Shown: piece after piece, positions 32,993 through 45,024 of the stretch
Layout: every line of letters starts with the position of its first letter
Position numbering within the stretch: position 1 is the first letter of the stretch
Assembly (NCBI GenBank): GCA_027946365.1
Contig: JAPEUQ010000012.1
Span: forward strand, 682,001 to 746,000
Source: Kalmusia sp. IMI 367209
Taxonomy: Eukaryota; Ascomycota; Dothideomycetes; Pleosporales; Didymosphaeriaceae
Direction: 5' to 3'
Length of the DNA stretch: 64,000 nt
Notes under the pieces: model-generated
What the model saw: only the letters and a program-made list of their open reading frames with translations
Database searches by the model: none
Told to the model about the DNA's origin: nothing
Program-made: the position numbers and the translations under genes

Positions 32993-33799
32993 GGCGCTGG
33001 ACTCGGCGCCTGTCGGGGCGAGGGACGGGATTTGCTGTTGCCGGAGCGAAAGGATGCTATCTGGTGAGATGGTGCTGCAACGTGTAGAGAAGGGATGCTT
33101 CTCCCAATACCCAAAAAGCCCCAAAAGCGAGGGAACAGGAAGCGCAGGACGCGCTGCCGGCCAACGGGAAGAGAAGAATGTTGGCGGCGTGGTGTGGAGG
33201 GAGGGACGGAGGATTAGTCGATGAAGGAGAGCAAAGCGGTGCAAGAAGGAGGGGGCGGGTGTCAACGTAGCTGCTGTAGGCACGACAGGGCGGCCACGGC
33301 AACTGCAGCCCCTTCCACTACGAGTCTCTTACCACTGTCAACAAGGAATTGCAAGGGAAAAAACATGTCATAACGACTTGACAAAGCAGGTAGCACCTGA
33401 CAATGAGAATTTCTACCTACCATAGGTATTACTCGTGGACGGCGACCCTGATGTGCATGAGGCTTTGGCCGCCCGACCACCGCAAGACGCGCCCTAACCA
33501 TGGCCTGCTCCTTCTCCCGCAGTCCTACTCTTACTCTAAGCTCATCTCCGCCGCTGCGTGAACCACCATTGTCCGACGCGGTCGGCTTTTTCGCAAACCC
33601 GGGCCGCGCCTCGAACCCTCCTTGCGACCATCGTGACTACATTAAGAACGAAAACGGGCATACTATACAAACTGAACGCTAAGCAAGCGTGAAGTACAGG
33701 ACTTCTCCGATCAAACAAGCCTGTGAAAGGGGGTATATGATTGTGCAACTCGCTGTGGGAAAAGCAAATGCCGCTCAAGAAAACAAACATGCCAGACTA
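32993..33799. promoter_or_regulatory. Upstream region of the large Ser-rich gene
   Basis: About 800 bp between two minus-strand genes. It contains the probable leader and promoter of the large Ser-rich gene and the 3' end of the next gene upstream. No additional gene is supported. Confidence 0.4.
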
Positions 33800-35653
33800 T
33801 CACTCTACAATGGTCTCTACAGAGCTGTGCTTCTTCTTGCTAAACAGCCGCTTCAGAGACGACAGACTTGATTTCTTCAACAGACGATTACGCGAAGAGG
33901 GAAGATGGTTATCGAGAGAAGTTTGGGCGCGCGGGGGAAGAAGCGCAGGTGAATCCGGCGCCTGCCGCACAGTCAAGGCAGGGGAAAGGGCGCCATAGCG
34001 TCCAGACATTGAGTGTTTAGGTGTGCTAGGCACACTGCTAGGGAACAGTCCAAACTGTGCACGTGGATGCGAGGAAGATTGAGCTGACGCTGAGCGCGGA
34101 TGTGTAGTAGTGGGCGACGCAAATGAGGCACCAGAAACAGAAGAGTAGGCCGAATCTTTGCCCGTCAACGGAGGGCTGTGTACTATGACCTCTTTTTCAT
34201 CGGGTACAACTACCTCCTTCTCGTCACTAAACGATACGGGCTGCGGCGGTTTGTACACATCTTGGCGGAGGATCGTCGAGTCGCCTGATCGTTCCGGTCG
34301 TAGATCATGGCCGCCCGAAGAGTAGCCAGGAGTTTTGTCCATATTTGTTGGTATATCGACGTCAGAACGCAGTTTCTCGTTTCGTGCTGGTTCCACCTCT
34401 TCCTGCTGCCGTCCTAGAGATTCCTCCGAGCCTGAGTGCGAAACAACACGTATTCTAGGGTGGCCAGGCGGGGATTGTTGATGTGCGGCAACATCAGGAA
34501 CAAGCTCGACAGTCGTCGAAGGAGGTGTCATGAAAGGAGGCCGTTCGTTCGGTACACTCGGAAGTGGTTTGTTGTGGGCTATGTTCCTAAAAGAACGTGC
34601 GGCTTCCCGAGAATTCGAGGAGTTTCGTGACGATGACCGGCTAGCAACCTGCACGGGGACGAGATATTAGCATGTGCTTTCGATGGTGGATCACGATAAG
34701 CGGATATCGAGGAAGGCTTGAAAGGTTCAGGAAGTGGTTCATACCATACTACGGCGGCTGGCAGCCCCGCAACGCTTTTCAATCTCGTTACAGTAGCTGC
34801 TCACCTGCACGAGCACAACGCCTAGCTTTTCGGCTTTGGCAACTAAGCTCTGCAGGAACTGTGCCCACCCCCCTGTGTTTCCGCACATGGCAGAGTAAAT
34901 GCGTCCTACGTCACCATCCAGTGCGGTCCAATTATGACCGATGCTGAGTAGGTAGGCGTCAAGGTCATGGTTCGCAGTTTGGAAAGTATTTATATCGACA
35001 AGGTAATCGTTCAGCATCTGCGACATACGATTAATGGTCCGTTCGATTGTAACGTTGCCCTCGAGGAGTTGAAAGCGATATGTACGATCGTCTAGGAGCC
35101 GGTCGAACTCGTTCACATGTTCCATGGGGACCTTCAGGCATTTCCTCCGGAACAGCATATCTTTTAAACTGCCTTCAATGTCCTCATTGGCACGCTGCAG
35201 GAAGCTATCAAGCTCGTTGACATGCTTCAGCAGAATATCCGCCACATCTGCAACCGACTTCTCCAAGTGCTGGTGCAATAGATGAACGCCAAATATTATC
35301 TGGGCAACCGTCTTCAGGAGAGGATGGTATTTGCCCTTGGACTTGTTCCTCCAATGGCAATTGTACGTAAAGTTCCAGGTGAGCTCGGGTGCCTCATGTT
35401 CTCTGCAGAGCATGTGTTGCCGTTGCTCTATGGTCTTCTTTGGATTCTTAAAGGCAACGAAGCCGGTACCCCCAGTCGCGTCGAGCATGGACTCCTCGAA
35501 GGGACCCTGCATAGAGCCTAGGGGATGTACTGGAAAAGTCATGACGACGTTGTACTTGTTGCGCTCCTCCCGCTGGAGTCGGTTGAGGTCGTCGTCGGCA
35601 TCGAGGTCTCGGAGGCTTCGTCGGTTGTGCTGGGAAGCCCGGAAGGGCACCAT
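33800..35653 (-). CDS. Conserved fungal protein with helical N-terminal domain and disordered tail
   Basis: Predicted 585 aa from two exons, 35653-34745 and 34648-33800, joined across a 96 bp intron with GT-AG ends. The N-terminal 300 residues are predicted mostly helical: LNRLQREERNKYNVV, a Trp-containing stretch ELTWNFTYNCHWRNKSKGKY, then long amphipathic helices such as LLHQHLEKSVADVADILLKH and NVTIERTINRMSQMLNDYLV. The second exon codes for a Ser/Pro-rich tail with repeated short acidic motifs (DEKEVVVPDEKEVIV) and a basic C terminus (KKSSLSSLKRLFSKKKH). The architecture suggests a scaffold or membrane-associated helical protein, but no named domain could be assigned. The gene is divergent from the small coiled-coil gene to its right. 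Confidence 0.8.
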
Positions 35654-36282
35654 AATGTGCCGCTCGCGATATATAAGGCTGCGCCGCCAGACACACACAA
35701 GCAGCTACGACGAAGTCGATTGGCTTCGGGGTCGGGGTCGTACAATTTGGACACGGACCCGGGGGTCCAGACGATGCGCGGTGTGGGCAAAATGCAGGCA
35801 GTGCATAAGCACTCTGGACCGCACTAGATGGCAAGGGGCGTGAATAGGCACTAAAGGCCCCGCGGTGTCGTAGTCGGAGGGCACGAGAGGAAGGTGGACA
35901 GCATGCTGCTGCGAAGACCGACGGCAGTAGTGAGGTCTGCCAGAAGGATGCAGGACAAGGAGACGGCGGTCGGCACGCGGGCCAGGAGCTCGAGGGGTTC
36001 TCCTTGAGGAGTCCGCCCTGATCAACAGGCGCCGCCTCGGCATCGTCCGTTCGCCAGGTGCTGCATGGTGCATGGCCTGGGCGCGCCATGTCTCGTTGAG
36101 GTTTAGGGGACCACATCTAGCTTCCGCTCCGGGCCCTTGCGCCAGTGCTCCACACATCTCTCTACGGCGGCGCATCTTTAGCCGCCTGCCTGACCCGACC
36201 ACAGGGCCGCATCCTACTCCGTGGGAGCTGTAGCAATCCGGAGCGCCTGCGCACAATTGGCTCAAGCTTTCATCCCCTCGAG
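35654..36282. promoter_or_regulatory. Divergent promoter region
   Basis: About 630 bp between the start of the helical-domain gene on the minus strand and the coiled-coil gene on the plus strand. The sequence is GC-rich and gives long overlapping open frames on both strands without motifs. I read it as shared promoter and leader DNA. Confidence 0.45.
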
Positions 36283-36753
36283 ATGCAGTCGCCGACGCCC
36301 ATGAACGGAGAAAGGCCTTTCGCGACCCCACTCCCCGCGATCGATGGCAGATCTCTGACCGCACAAAGCGACGGCACAGACACTCATGTCAGCGCCAAAT
36401 CCCTGATCCCACGCACCGCGCAGAAAATCGCCGAGTTGCTTAGCGACTTGAAGCGTGAACTCGAAGCTTCTGGTGACACTTTGTTTGAAACAGATGGAAA
36501 TTGGCGAACACCTCTCGCGCGAACTTTCACAAAAATGCACGCCTGGAACACAAGATTTTCCAAGGCCGCCTGCTCCAGGAGTCGAGTTTGCAATCCCAAA
36601 CGCTATATCAGATTCTTGATGAGGTAGGAGCTTTCGAATTGTATGTCTAAAATATGAAATGGGAGACGCAATCGACTTTGTCAGATCCCCCAGCGTATCA
36701 CCCAGGGCCGAATGCGCCCTGTCCCCAACACAATCGCCCCCAGTAGCTGCTGA
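36283..36753 (+). CDS. Small coiled-coil protein, frame disrupted or extra intron
   Basis: Starts MQSPTPMNGERPF and soon shows a helical segment RTAQKIAELLSDLKRELEAS. After 36472 the coding frame is unclear. One reading removes an intron 36473-36564, giving exons 36283-36472, 36565-36623 and 36685-36753 and a 105 aa protein. The other reading continues as a coherent coiled coil (MEIGEHLSREL, then ARLEHKIFQGRLLQESS) but needs one base fewer in each of two A runs, near 36488 and 36531. The last intron (61 bp) is clear, and the end IPQRITQGRMRPVPNTI looks genuine. Product unknown; a small coiled-coil subunit of some complex is likely. Both readings share the first and last parts. Confidence 0.55.
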
Positions 36754-36884
36754 AGGAAGAGAGGGGATATAACAACCAAGGTGGAATCAATCTGTCCTTG
36801 GCTTCTACATTAGGTGCTGCATTGCTTATAGAAGCCACTGTCTGATATGTTGTCACGGATATACCACAACGTGAAGGGGCGGCA

Positions 36885-38340
36885 TCACCACCCACGCCAC
36901 CGGACCCAAATATCCACTACCGTATCTCCACCATTCTCCGAGTCGACGATCAGATACCACCCAAATCCAGCGCCAGCTACACAGGCATGGTTCGGCCACA
37001 CCAGGACCTTGGCCCCAATTTCTAGTGGCTTCATGTGCGCCCTTGGGCCTTCCCAAGTTAAGATGCCGTGCTCCTGACTTATTCTGCCAACTATCCAACC
37101 TGTCTTATCCCCGCGTTCATCATACACCTTATTGACTGTGTTTCCCAGTTCATTTGTTAGGATGCCCCATCCCGGATAGCTTTTGCAAGGTTCTCTGCCC
37201 AAGGCCAAGGAACCAGCAGAAACAAGTGCTTCTGGCTTTTCCCTTTCATCATAAACTGAAGATACCTCAAGCAGCACCTTCATTCCGACACTCTCTTTCG
37301 ATAGAGGTGCTGTACCAGTGGTTGGGCGAGCGTGCGTCGCAATTTGCTGCATGTCAAGCAGCGGGTATACACCAGCATGCAGCTCAATGGTGTATTTTTC
37401 CTTCAACGATCCCAGCAGCTCCTGAAACTCTCCTGCTCTTGGTGAATGCGACAGCATGTTTTGTGCAGCTGTTGCCGTGGGCGTTGCACCGACAGTCAAC
37501 ACTAATCTGCCGCTAAAGCCTTTTGGTACCGCACCGACTGCTTCTTGTAAGCCTTGCAATTCCGCAATCAAGCCATGCGCAGCATCATCTTCTGAGTTGC
37601 CGCCATATGAGTGCCCAAAGTGCGAGTAGAAACCCCTAAAGCTGTCACCGACGCGCTCAACTACAGCCTTCACTAGATCCGGGAATTTACTGGACGATGT
37701 CTTGATACCAGCGCGGTTGTAACCGGTGTCTATCTTGATAAAGACGCCAATTTTAGTGCTACCAAGCTGGGTGTGAACCTTCTGAAAAGCTTCAATGTTG
37801 TCGATGAGGATATTCACGCTCCCGGGAACAAGTTTGCTGGCGAGGCGGAGGAGGCGTGGAACAGCGGATTGGGCTATCGGCACGCCGTAGAGAACCTACA
37901 TGGATAATGAATAACCCACACATAATAGGTAGGAAGAAGCAATGTCTTACGCTACTCTCTCGTCCATTCCCTTGGCATGCTAGCAAAAAAGGTAGTAGAT
38001 TCTCGCCTTCCGCTAATGTAGAGACGATGAAGTTTGCCGGTCCTTCGGAGCCGACTTGTAGTTTAGCTAGCTCGAGGGTCTGAAGCTTTTCGTTAGATCA
38101 TATCAAATTCGTATTTGTCGTCCTACTACGTGAAAAGCATACCTTGTGACTCTTTACATGCGCTCTAAACCCTACTCCCAGCTTCCCGCACACATCGAGC
38201 ATAGCATTGCAATTCGTCCTCACCACCGCACGATCGATGATAGCAGCAGGCGTGAGGAGGTCTTCGAGTTTCTTTCCTACATATTGAAGCTGGAGCGAGG
38301 CATGGGACGGGAGCGGGTAGGTCGGGGTCAGATCGGCCAT
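36885..38340 (-). CDS. dsd1: D-serine dehydratase (eukaryotic type, alanine racemase fold)
   Basis: Predicted 445 aa PLP- and zinc-dependent enzyme that converts D-serine to pyruvate and ammonia. Exons: 38340-38143, 38079-37951, 37895-36885; introns of 63 and 55 bp, both phase 0. The PLP lysine is probably K63 in FRAHVKSHK, the site that corresponds to RPHxKTHK in D-threonine aldolases. Further landmarks are EGPANFIVSTLAEGENL, VLYGVPIAQSAVPRL, FIKIDTGYNRAG, GFYSHFGHSYG, VGATPTATA and ELHAGVYPLLDMQQ. The C-terminal zinc ligands fit H412 and C414 in VWPNHACVAGAGF. The relative D-threonine aldolase is the main alternative; the Zn-site pattern favours D-serine dehydratase. It is convergent with the small coiled-coil gene, with 131 bp between the stops. 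Confidence 0.9.
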
Positions 38341-39385
38341 GATCGCTATTGTTTAGATACTTTCTGAGAAATATGAAGTCTATAATCTTGGGGTATACAC
38401 AAACTCGTGTATATATATACCTTGTGTGTTTGAATAGGGTGTGTATAGGGGCAGTGAGTCACGGGGAAGTCTTCCGGGTTGCTCCGTCGGAAAAGCGTGC
38501 TCGGGCGAATGCGGAGTGGAAAGGGAGAGGAAGCAGAGTCAAGTAGAGGGTACTTTTCCGCTGTCTAGGCGGGTACTTGTCCCGTCTTACTCAGTGCGGG
38601 AGGTTTAGTGTTACCAGGACGTCGAAAATGGTGTTTACTAATATCGACTCTGGATTCATTTTCGATTCGCTACCCCTCATGGTCGAGCGGCTCGCGCTAA
38701 GCAAGGCCTGCCGCGCGGCTATTCAATTCATATCCTCATACCAGATTCGATTAAATGTGGGCTGTGGCTCACAAGGAGAATACTCATCAAATAAGTTAGT
38801 TCATCAATAATCAAGAAACAGAAAAGGTCACAGAACATTGGTATATAAGAATGCAAGCATGCCTAGTAGTATTGAAGACGATTTGTTCAGTCCTACGGTT
38901 AGCACGTATGACGTCATCAACGCACAGCATCAATTGATTGGCACAACACGTGGTGAAGAACTATCACCTTTGCATTGCACACATAGTAAATTCCAATTGA
39001 CGTGAAAAGCGTATTGAGGGTGTGGCTTGCGCTTTTCTTCTTACAGCTAAATGTTTCTTACCCTGGTCTGACGCACGCGCCTCCGTAATTCGTCTCCTCA
39101 ATTTTATGAACGGACGTCACTCTCGTACCCGCGCCACACTCTATCCACGCTGCAACACGCTCATCGAAGCACTTTACACGCGCGTAGAAGCCCAATTGGT
39201 TCTTTCGCCAAGCCTATACACTGACCTACCCGGTACGAGTGAGCGGTAGGCGTTGCCCCACCGGTCTTGTCATCCTTTCCCCATTCATCCATCCGCCTTT
39301 TCCGTCTGCCGTTATCCACCCTCACCTGATCCTTATTCTCGTTACCTAATTGCACTCGACACTTTTGCGGCCTGGTCCTCGCTAC
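38341..39385. promoter_or_regulatory. Divergent intergenic region between dsd1 and the channel gene
   Basis: About 1 kb separating two divergent start codons. It includes a TATATA tract at about 38410 and a possible TATATAAG at about 38840. Short frames in it carry no motif. Confidence 0.45.
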
Positions 39386-41637
39386 ATGTCCGGCCGTGCG
39401 TCTATCCCGGCGTCTAGCTCAAACAATGCCGAATCGCGACCTAGCTTCGTCAATCCCAGGTTTCAATCCAATGGTAGTGGTATTAGTGAAGAGCTCTCGC
39501 CCAAGCGCACAACGTCCTCGCAGCACATAAGAATCTCCAAGCATCTGGAACGACCGCATCTGACCGGCAAGAACCGCACTTTGAGCGATGTGCTACGTTC
39601 GCATAGGAGCCAGCAGGAGCAGGAGACGTTGCTAGGCGACGATGATCTTGCGGATCGGGATGGCGGCTTGCAAGAGGGCGAGGAAGCGCAAGGCCCTGGA
39701 CAGAATTCCCACACAGATCCTAACTTGAAGTTGGATATCTACTATAACATTCAGCGAATACGCCGGCTGGTCTTGGCAAGCCTCGAGGATCCGTATACGA
39801 TGGATCAACTCAAAGAGCCACGAATGAATGTTCTGATCGTCAAGCCTTTAGTAGATCGTCTCTATGATGATGAGGATATATCGATTGGTGAGTGCGGCTG
39901 CTATCAGAGTCCCTAGTCCGTTGCTGATGTGATCTAGTGTACTGCCTGTTCGTCAACAAGTTGCAATTCTTGCGCGAGCAGCATTTCCAGCATCACCACC
40001 AAACTGTGAACCTGACACGAGCCTACCTATGTGAGCTACTTGCGATGAAAGTTCTCCGAAGGCACGATGAAGAATTTACCGGAAAGCAAGGCTTGCTGCA
40101 GTTAGCTAGGATTCTAGTATCTCCGTTTCAGCCGTTTCAGAATGCACCTCCGGAGATATGCCCCGAGAGGCGTCAGTGGCAATATCAAAACCAAGGAGGC
40201 TATGAGGGCAAATTGACTGCGCTAGAGGTTGCCATTGTCTCTGAGAGCAAAGCCTTTCTCAGCAGCTCAGCACCGCAGAAGATCATCGATGCTGTGTATC
40301 GCGGACGAATCGTCTACACGCCAACTACCTTTTTAGACATTCTGCCTGACCACTACAAATACAAACCGATATCGCTTTACGATCCTCGGCAGGCACCTCT
40401 GTTGAACCAATACCGGTTGATCGTACCCAGGACTCGCGCTTTTGTGGAAGCTACATGGTTCATCATACTGGTCGGTTTATACTGCTTCTGCATGATGAAA
40501 CAGAACCATGCAGATTTTACCACCGCCGAATCTATCTTTCTAGTCTATGCCGCGGGCTGGGTGCTCGATGAGTGTGCATCCATGTTGGAGCACGGTTGGC
40601 AAGTCCACACGCAAGAGCTATGGGCATTCCTAGATGTGACCTTCGTGGTCATATACCTCGCCTATCTAGGACTTCGAATTTATGGCTGGTCTGTCAACGA
40701 CACCAACCTTGGAAGGCAGGCATTAGACATCCTTGCCATTGCTGCTCCGATTCTGTTCCCGCGGCTGGCTTTTAATCTCATGCCTGAAAACATGCTGTTT
40801 ATCGCGCTTCGCGCCATGGTTAGGGAGTTCACGGCTCTGAGTTTGATTGCGGTGTGGTGCTTTGGAGGGTTTTTGCTGTCACTCAAATGGCTGAGCATGG
40901 GCAGCGCAAAAGACAATTTTGGGGATTCTCCCGGCCCCATTACCATTTCCAAGTGGATGCTCTGGATATGGTTTGGTCTAGATGGTACAGGCATCACCGA
41001 ATCACCAAACTTCCACGAGATCCTCGGCCCCGTGCTCATGGTGGTCTACGCCTTTCTCGGAAACACACTCTTCCTGACTGTACTCGTCTCTATCCTCTCC
41101 AACACCTTCTCCAAGATTGCGGCAGACGCAACCGCAGAAATTCAATATCGCCGTGCAGTCTCCACATTCGAGGGCGTAAAGTCTGATTCTCTGTTCTCTT
41201 ACTTTCCGCCTACGAATCTCCTTGCCATCGTGTTCTTACTTCCACTAAAGTTCATTGCTTCTCCACGGTGGTTTCATAAAATCAATGTTACCACTGTGCG
41301 TGTCCTGAACGCCCCCTTGCTCCTTGGCATCGCCTGGTACGAGCGCCACCACCTTTGGAAGCCGAAGCGCAAGCCTACTGCAGGTGGGCCATCGAAACGC
41401 GGGAAGTGGGTTTTTTGGAATACGTTCAACGTCCACGCTGAGATTCAAGAGGTGTTTGACGAGGAGCCACCCCAGGAGGTGCTGCTACGCATCGAGGAAG
41501 AGGACGACCTCGAGGATGCGATTCTGGAGAATAGCTTTGCGGGGATGGCGGGGGTTAGAAGTCGGAGTATGAGTCCGGGAAGCGCAAATGCGCCGAGGAG
41601 GAGGAGGTTGAGTAGTGTTTTCCAGGGAGACACGTGA
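39386..41637 (+). CDS. yvc1: Vacuolar TRP-type cation channel (Yvc1/TRPY family)
   Basis: Predicted 733 aa. In yeast the relative releases calcium from the vacuole on osmotic shock. Exons: 39386-39887 and 39938-41637, with one 50 bp intron. The cytoplasmic N terminus is disordered for about 110 residues, then helical (NIQRIRRLVLASLEDPYTM; LQFLREQHFQHHHQTVNLT). Membrane segments fall near residues 337-354, 364-378, 397-417, 430-447 and 464-483, a pore loop with WIWFGLDGTG at about 510-518, and the last helix at about 528-555. The C-terminal tail carries an acidic cluster (RIEEEDDLEDAI) resembling the calcium-sensing acidic patch of yeast Yvc1. Start chosen because the upstream frame has only a TTG. 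Confidence 0.92.
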
Positions 41638-42194
41638 TGCTATTTGCTTCAGTCGTCTTGCTGATGGCGATATAAGCTGCTGTAACACGACATGTACAGT
41701 ATACAGATTGGCCGCGCGTATATTTGCTCCGAGGCTTCGGTATACACCAAATCAGGCGTATCAATTTATTTCTAGTGCGGCTGCTGTTAGGTATCAGTGA
41801 AGTAAGCTAGTGTTACAACTCTTCATGGTATCTTGCCAGCTCACATTTGGATTGAGTAAGAATACACTTACGTCCGAAGGTCTCCACCTAATGAAGCTCG
41901 TAACCGCGGAGATAGACTAGGGAACATCAATACTTACGTATGTAGGAGCCTTCAAAGCCTTCAAAGCCTCCAATCACTTCAAGGACATGATTATGCAAAA
42001 CCACAATTTGAAAAAGATTAAGACCTTTGCTCAAAGCTCCTGCGGCAATCACATATCTTCTCGATTGAACATTTACCCGGTTCTTGAACAACCCACTTAG
42101 ACTAAAAGTATTATAGTATTAAGAGAACAGAAATTATCATAGGTCATACAGGATCTAATACAATCAAAAGGCGGAACACATCACACATCAACTT
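41638..42194. other. Convergent spacer
   Basis: About 560 bp between the 3' ends of the channel gene and the next minus-strand gene. It is AT-rich towards 42.0-42.2 kb and contains a short direct repeat of CCTTCAAAG near 41950. No gene is supported. Confidence 0.45.
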
Positions 42195-43414
42195 CTACCG
42201 CCATTCTTCGACGGTTGCATACCTCACCTCCCTCTTCCTCTTCCAGCCATCTACAATAGTATGGCTATTCCAGTCATAGCACTTCCTAGTCACCTTCTCA
42301 CTACACAGCGGCCACGTCTGCTTCAACGCCATGTCACAGAACAGACTCTCCTCGAAAGAAACGAAATCCGGGCCATACGACGTCTCACTAGAGCAGAGCT
42401 CCTCGCTGCTATGCTCCGCGTGATGGCTGGCAATGATGCGACTCTTGAACAGCACCTCCGGCCCATCGCTCTCCGTCCACGTTGAGAACTGCTTGGTGCT
42501 AGCTCCTGCCGTGTTGGTGATGAGGCTGAATATGCCGAGCGCATTGAGGAACATGGCCTTGAAGGGCAAAGGCCGGAGACTGGGTGCAGGGGAAATGAAC
42601 CTGTAGTCCTTGTACCATTCGAGCTTTGGGTGCTTGCATAGCGACTTGGGGTTGTCTGGGACTTGGAAGTCGTTTGTGGCGCCGACGGGGCCGAAGTCGG
42701 TCATGTGCACCTTGAAGCCCGAGTAGGTGTATAGGTTGTCTGCGGATGACGTCTCGCAGCTCGGCGTGGAGGTTTGGTTGGAGCCTGCGCCCGTCTGGCG
42801 TCGGCGGTTGCTGTAGTATGAGCAGCCTGTCGGTCGTGGGCCGCCTATCCAGGTGCAGTAAGGCTGGTATGGGCAGTTAGCGATAGGTTTCCTTGGTCAA
42901 TGACAAAGTATAAGCTGCTCACCTTGTACGTCCCATTTTTTGTGCTGACAAAAAGATTCGAGTAGTACCACTGTGTTCCGCAGTACCTTCCCATATCTCC
43001 CAGCCACCCAAGCTGCGTCCTGTCCGACCAGGTTTGAGCAATGTACGCGATACATATAGCGTCAGTGCCACCCGCCACCTCGACGTATGTCGGTTGCTGG
43101 AAAGTATAGCTATCGTTGTGGTGCACTACGACCGTCTTGAAGGTCCCAGGTTGGATGTTGTTCAGCGATGAGCCGAGAGCGCTGCCGATCATGACGCCTT
43201 CTTCGTTCCATACCTTTACTGATGGTACAGTGCCGCCGAGACTCTCTGCCACACTGGAGTTCAGCCCGATCCCGAAGCGGAAAAGGGAGTGTCCTTGGTC
43301 GAGAGGATTCACGGGAATCTCGGGCTGCGGAAGGAGGATGTCAACAAGACCGAGGATGCCCCCAGCGATGATGCCAAAGACTGATAGTGGTATCTCGGCT
43401 GCGGCGGCGGCCAT
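42195..43414 (-). CDS. Hypothetical protein with N-terminal hydrophobic segment
   Basis: Predicted 386 aa from two exons, 43414-42923 and 42863-42195, with a 59 bp phase-0 intron. An Ala-rich start is followed by a hydrophobic helix (IPLSVFGIIAGGILGLVDIL), which could be a signal anchor or a signal peptide. Many Asn-x-Ser/Thr sites, several Cys residues and WLGDMGRYCGTQWYYSN suggest an extracellular or lumenal domain. The C-terminal region contains YGPDFVSFEESLFCDM and ends in a basic segment. I do not recognise the family. The pattern is that of secreted or surface proteins frequent in plant-associated Pleosporales, which is inference. Confidence 0.75.
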
Positions 43415-45024
43415 GGTCGGCGGGAGGTTGCAAAAATCTTACGCAAGCCTGAATTAGGATAACGGGGACGGAAAGCCAGCTCTTGCTGTGGAGCACTGAA
43501 GTGGACGGAATGAAAGATGTGTGATTTTGGACATTGCACCATATATCACTGCTGAAAGAGGCGTATAGGGACGACGTGTGGCGTTATCACAGCCTTCACC
43601 ACCCGAATACGAGGCGGATAGTAAGAAAAGTATTCCAGCTCGCTAAACACTGTCGACTGCGAGGCGTATCAGACTGAAGGCAGTCGTCCCAAGGACGTCA
43701 GGCAAAGACTAGATTTGCAGGGTAGGTCTAATATCAGTTTAGGACTTGAAAAATGAGAATATTTTTTTAAAAAAAAAGGCCCTGGGTAGCTGGTCGACAC
43801 AGGCACGGTACTGCCGTGGAACTCCGCATGTTGACAACTGACCAGATTCACTGTATCAAGGTCCCTGCAAAACTCCAAGTTGAACAAATATTCGTGTAGC
43901 CCAGTGGGGCTGTGTTTGGTCGAGTAGCGGAAAACGTGGGTTGGAAAGGCAGCCGTCGCAAGGCTGATGCTGCATTATTGTGATTGGTTCAGAGATGAGC
44001 TTAAATCGGACCATTTTCAATACTCAATCAAGCCACCTAGGGCGTTTGACAAATGAGGCTGGCTGTCAGCTTGCGCCCCTTCGCATAGCATTTCTACTTT
44101 TCGAATGCAGCGTGAGGCGTCCGAAGGCGAGAAGGTATGTGAAGGGCTCTGTCGTCGCTGTAGCCTGCTGTCCGTGGAAGAATATCAATCGCAGCCAATT
44201 CAGAGCGAGCAGTCTCGCGACGGATGGTACAGGTTTCCCGCGCTACATGAGACGAGAGATGGAGTTGAAAGGGAACTGCACGCGAAGGTTGTGGCGTGCC
44301 CTTGCAGTATGGCAGGGGGCCGAGTACGATTATCTAGCCAGATTCGGACCAATAGTCGATGACATCATCATGTCTCTCGAGGATGCTCTCCATCGCAATG
44401 TCTGTCATTCAGCTGTTGGGCTTAAGCGCAGTGACATCATTTCAGCTCCGATACTTTCACCATCTACGCACTTTCTCTCACTATTATTATTCGTAAATCA
44501 GTAGCCAATCCAACCTACGCGCATCCTCCCGCCTTTGGGTCTAAGAATGTATGCGGAACGCTACCTTGAACTACAGGTCATCCGTATATGATGAAACAAG
44601 TGAAAAGTTTCCCCAAAAAAGGTTACAAATCAAAGGTTTAAATATCTCCGCCAACCCTTGAGTAAAACTAACAGTCAGGCCTTAGTGTGACTCAGCCTAA
44701 AATTCGCTCTGAATTGTGCTTAGATCCGCGCATGACTACTAATGAATAATGGCTCTCTCTGTGCCTCTCTCTATGTTCTGCTTGTATTGAGAGACATCCA
44801 CAATGAGGCGAGGTGTGAGTCGCAAGTAATTGTCCAAACCATGGATCGTTCTGGGTGCGCTACCATGGGACTTTAGTTGCTCAACCACGCAGCTCTACTG
44901 TAATCAGGCAAGCACCAATGACTCATCCGACTTTGACATGATATAAAAGCAGCCGTGCCCCCGTGTCCCTCTACAGTCGTACTTGCTAAACCCGACAACA
45001 TCAAATCCGCTATTCCATGTAACC
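43415..45024. other. Intergenic region with TATA box near its right end
   Basis: About 1.6 kb between divergent genes. A T7A9 tract lies at 43762-43777. A + strand frame at 43980-44504 is long but lacks motifs and was not accepted. The right end contains the promoter of the 177 aa gene. Confidence 0.45.
44941..44948 (+). promoter_or_regulatory. TATA box of the 177 aa gene
   Basis: ATATAAAA lies 84 bases upstream of the ATG at 45025, a distance that suits a fungal TATA element and a short leader. The leader between them is CT-rich, as is common at fungal transcription starts. Confidence 0.55.

Noticed and set aside
32993..33283. Upstream extension of the large Ser-rich frame by 97 codons
   Set aside because: It begins with GTG; the first ATG in the frame is at 32992 and the extension looks like translated leader.
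43762..43777. T7A9 tract as a transcription terminator hairpin
   Set aside because: It is a simple AT tract; intrinsic terminators of this kind are not used by fungal RNA polymerase II.
43980..44504. Plus-strand frame of 174 codons
   Set aside because: Two overlapping frames in the same direction share the space, no motif and no splice support.
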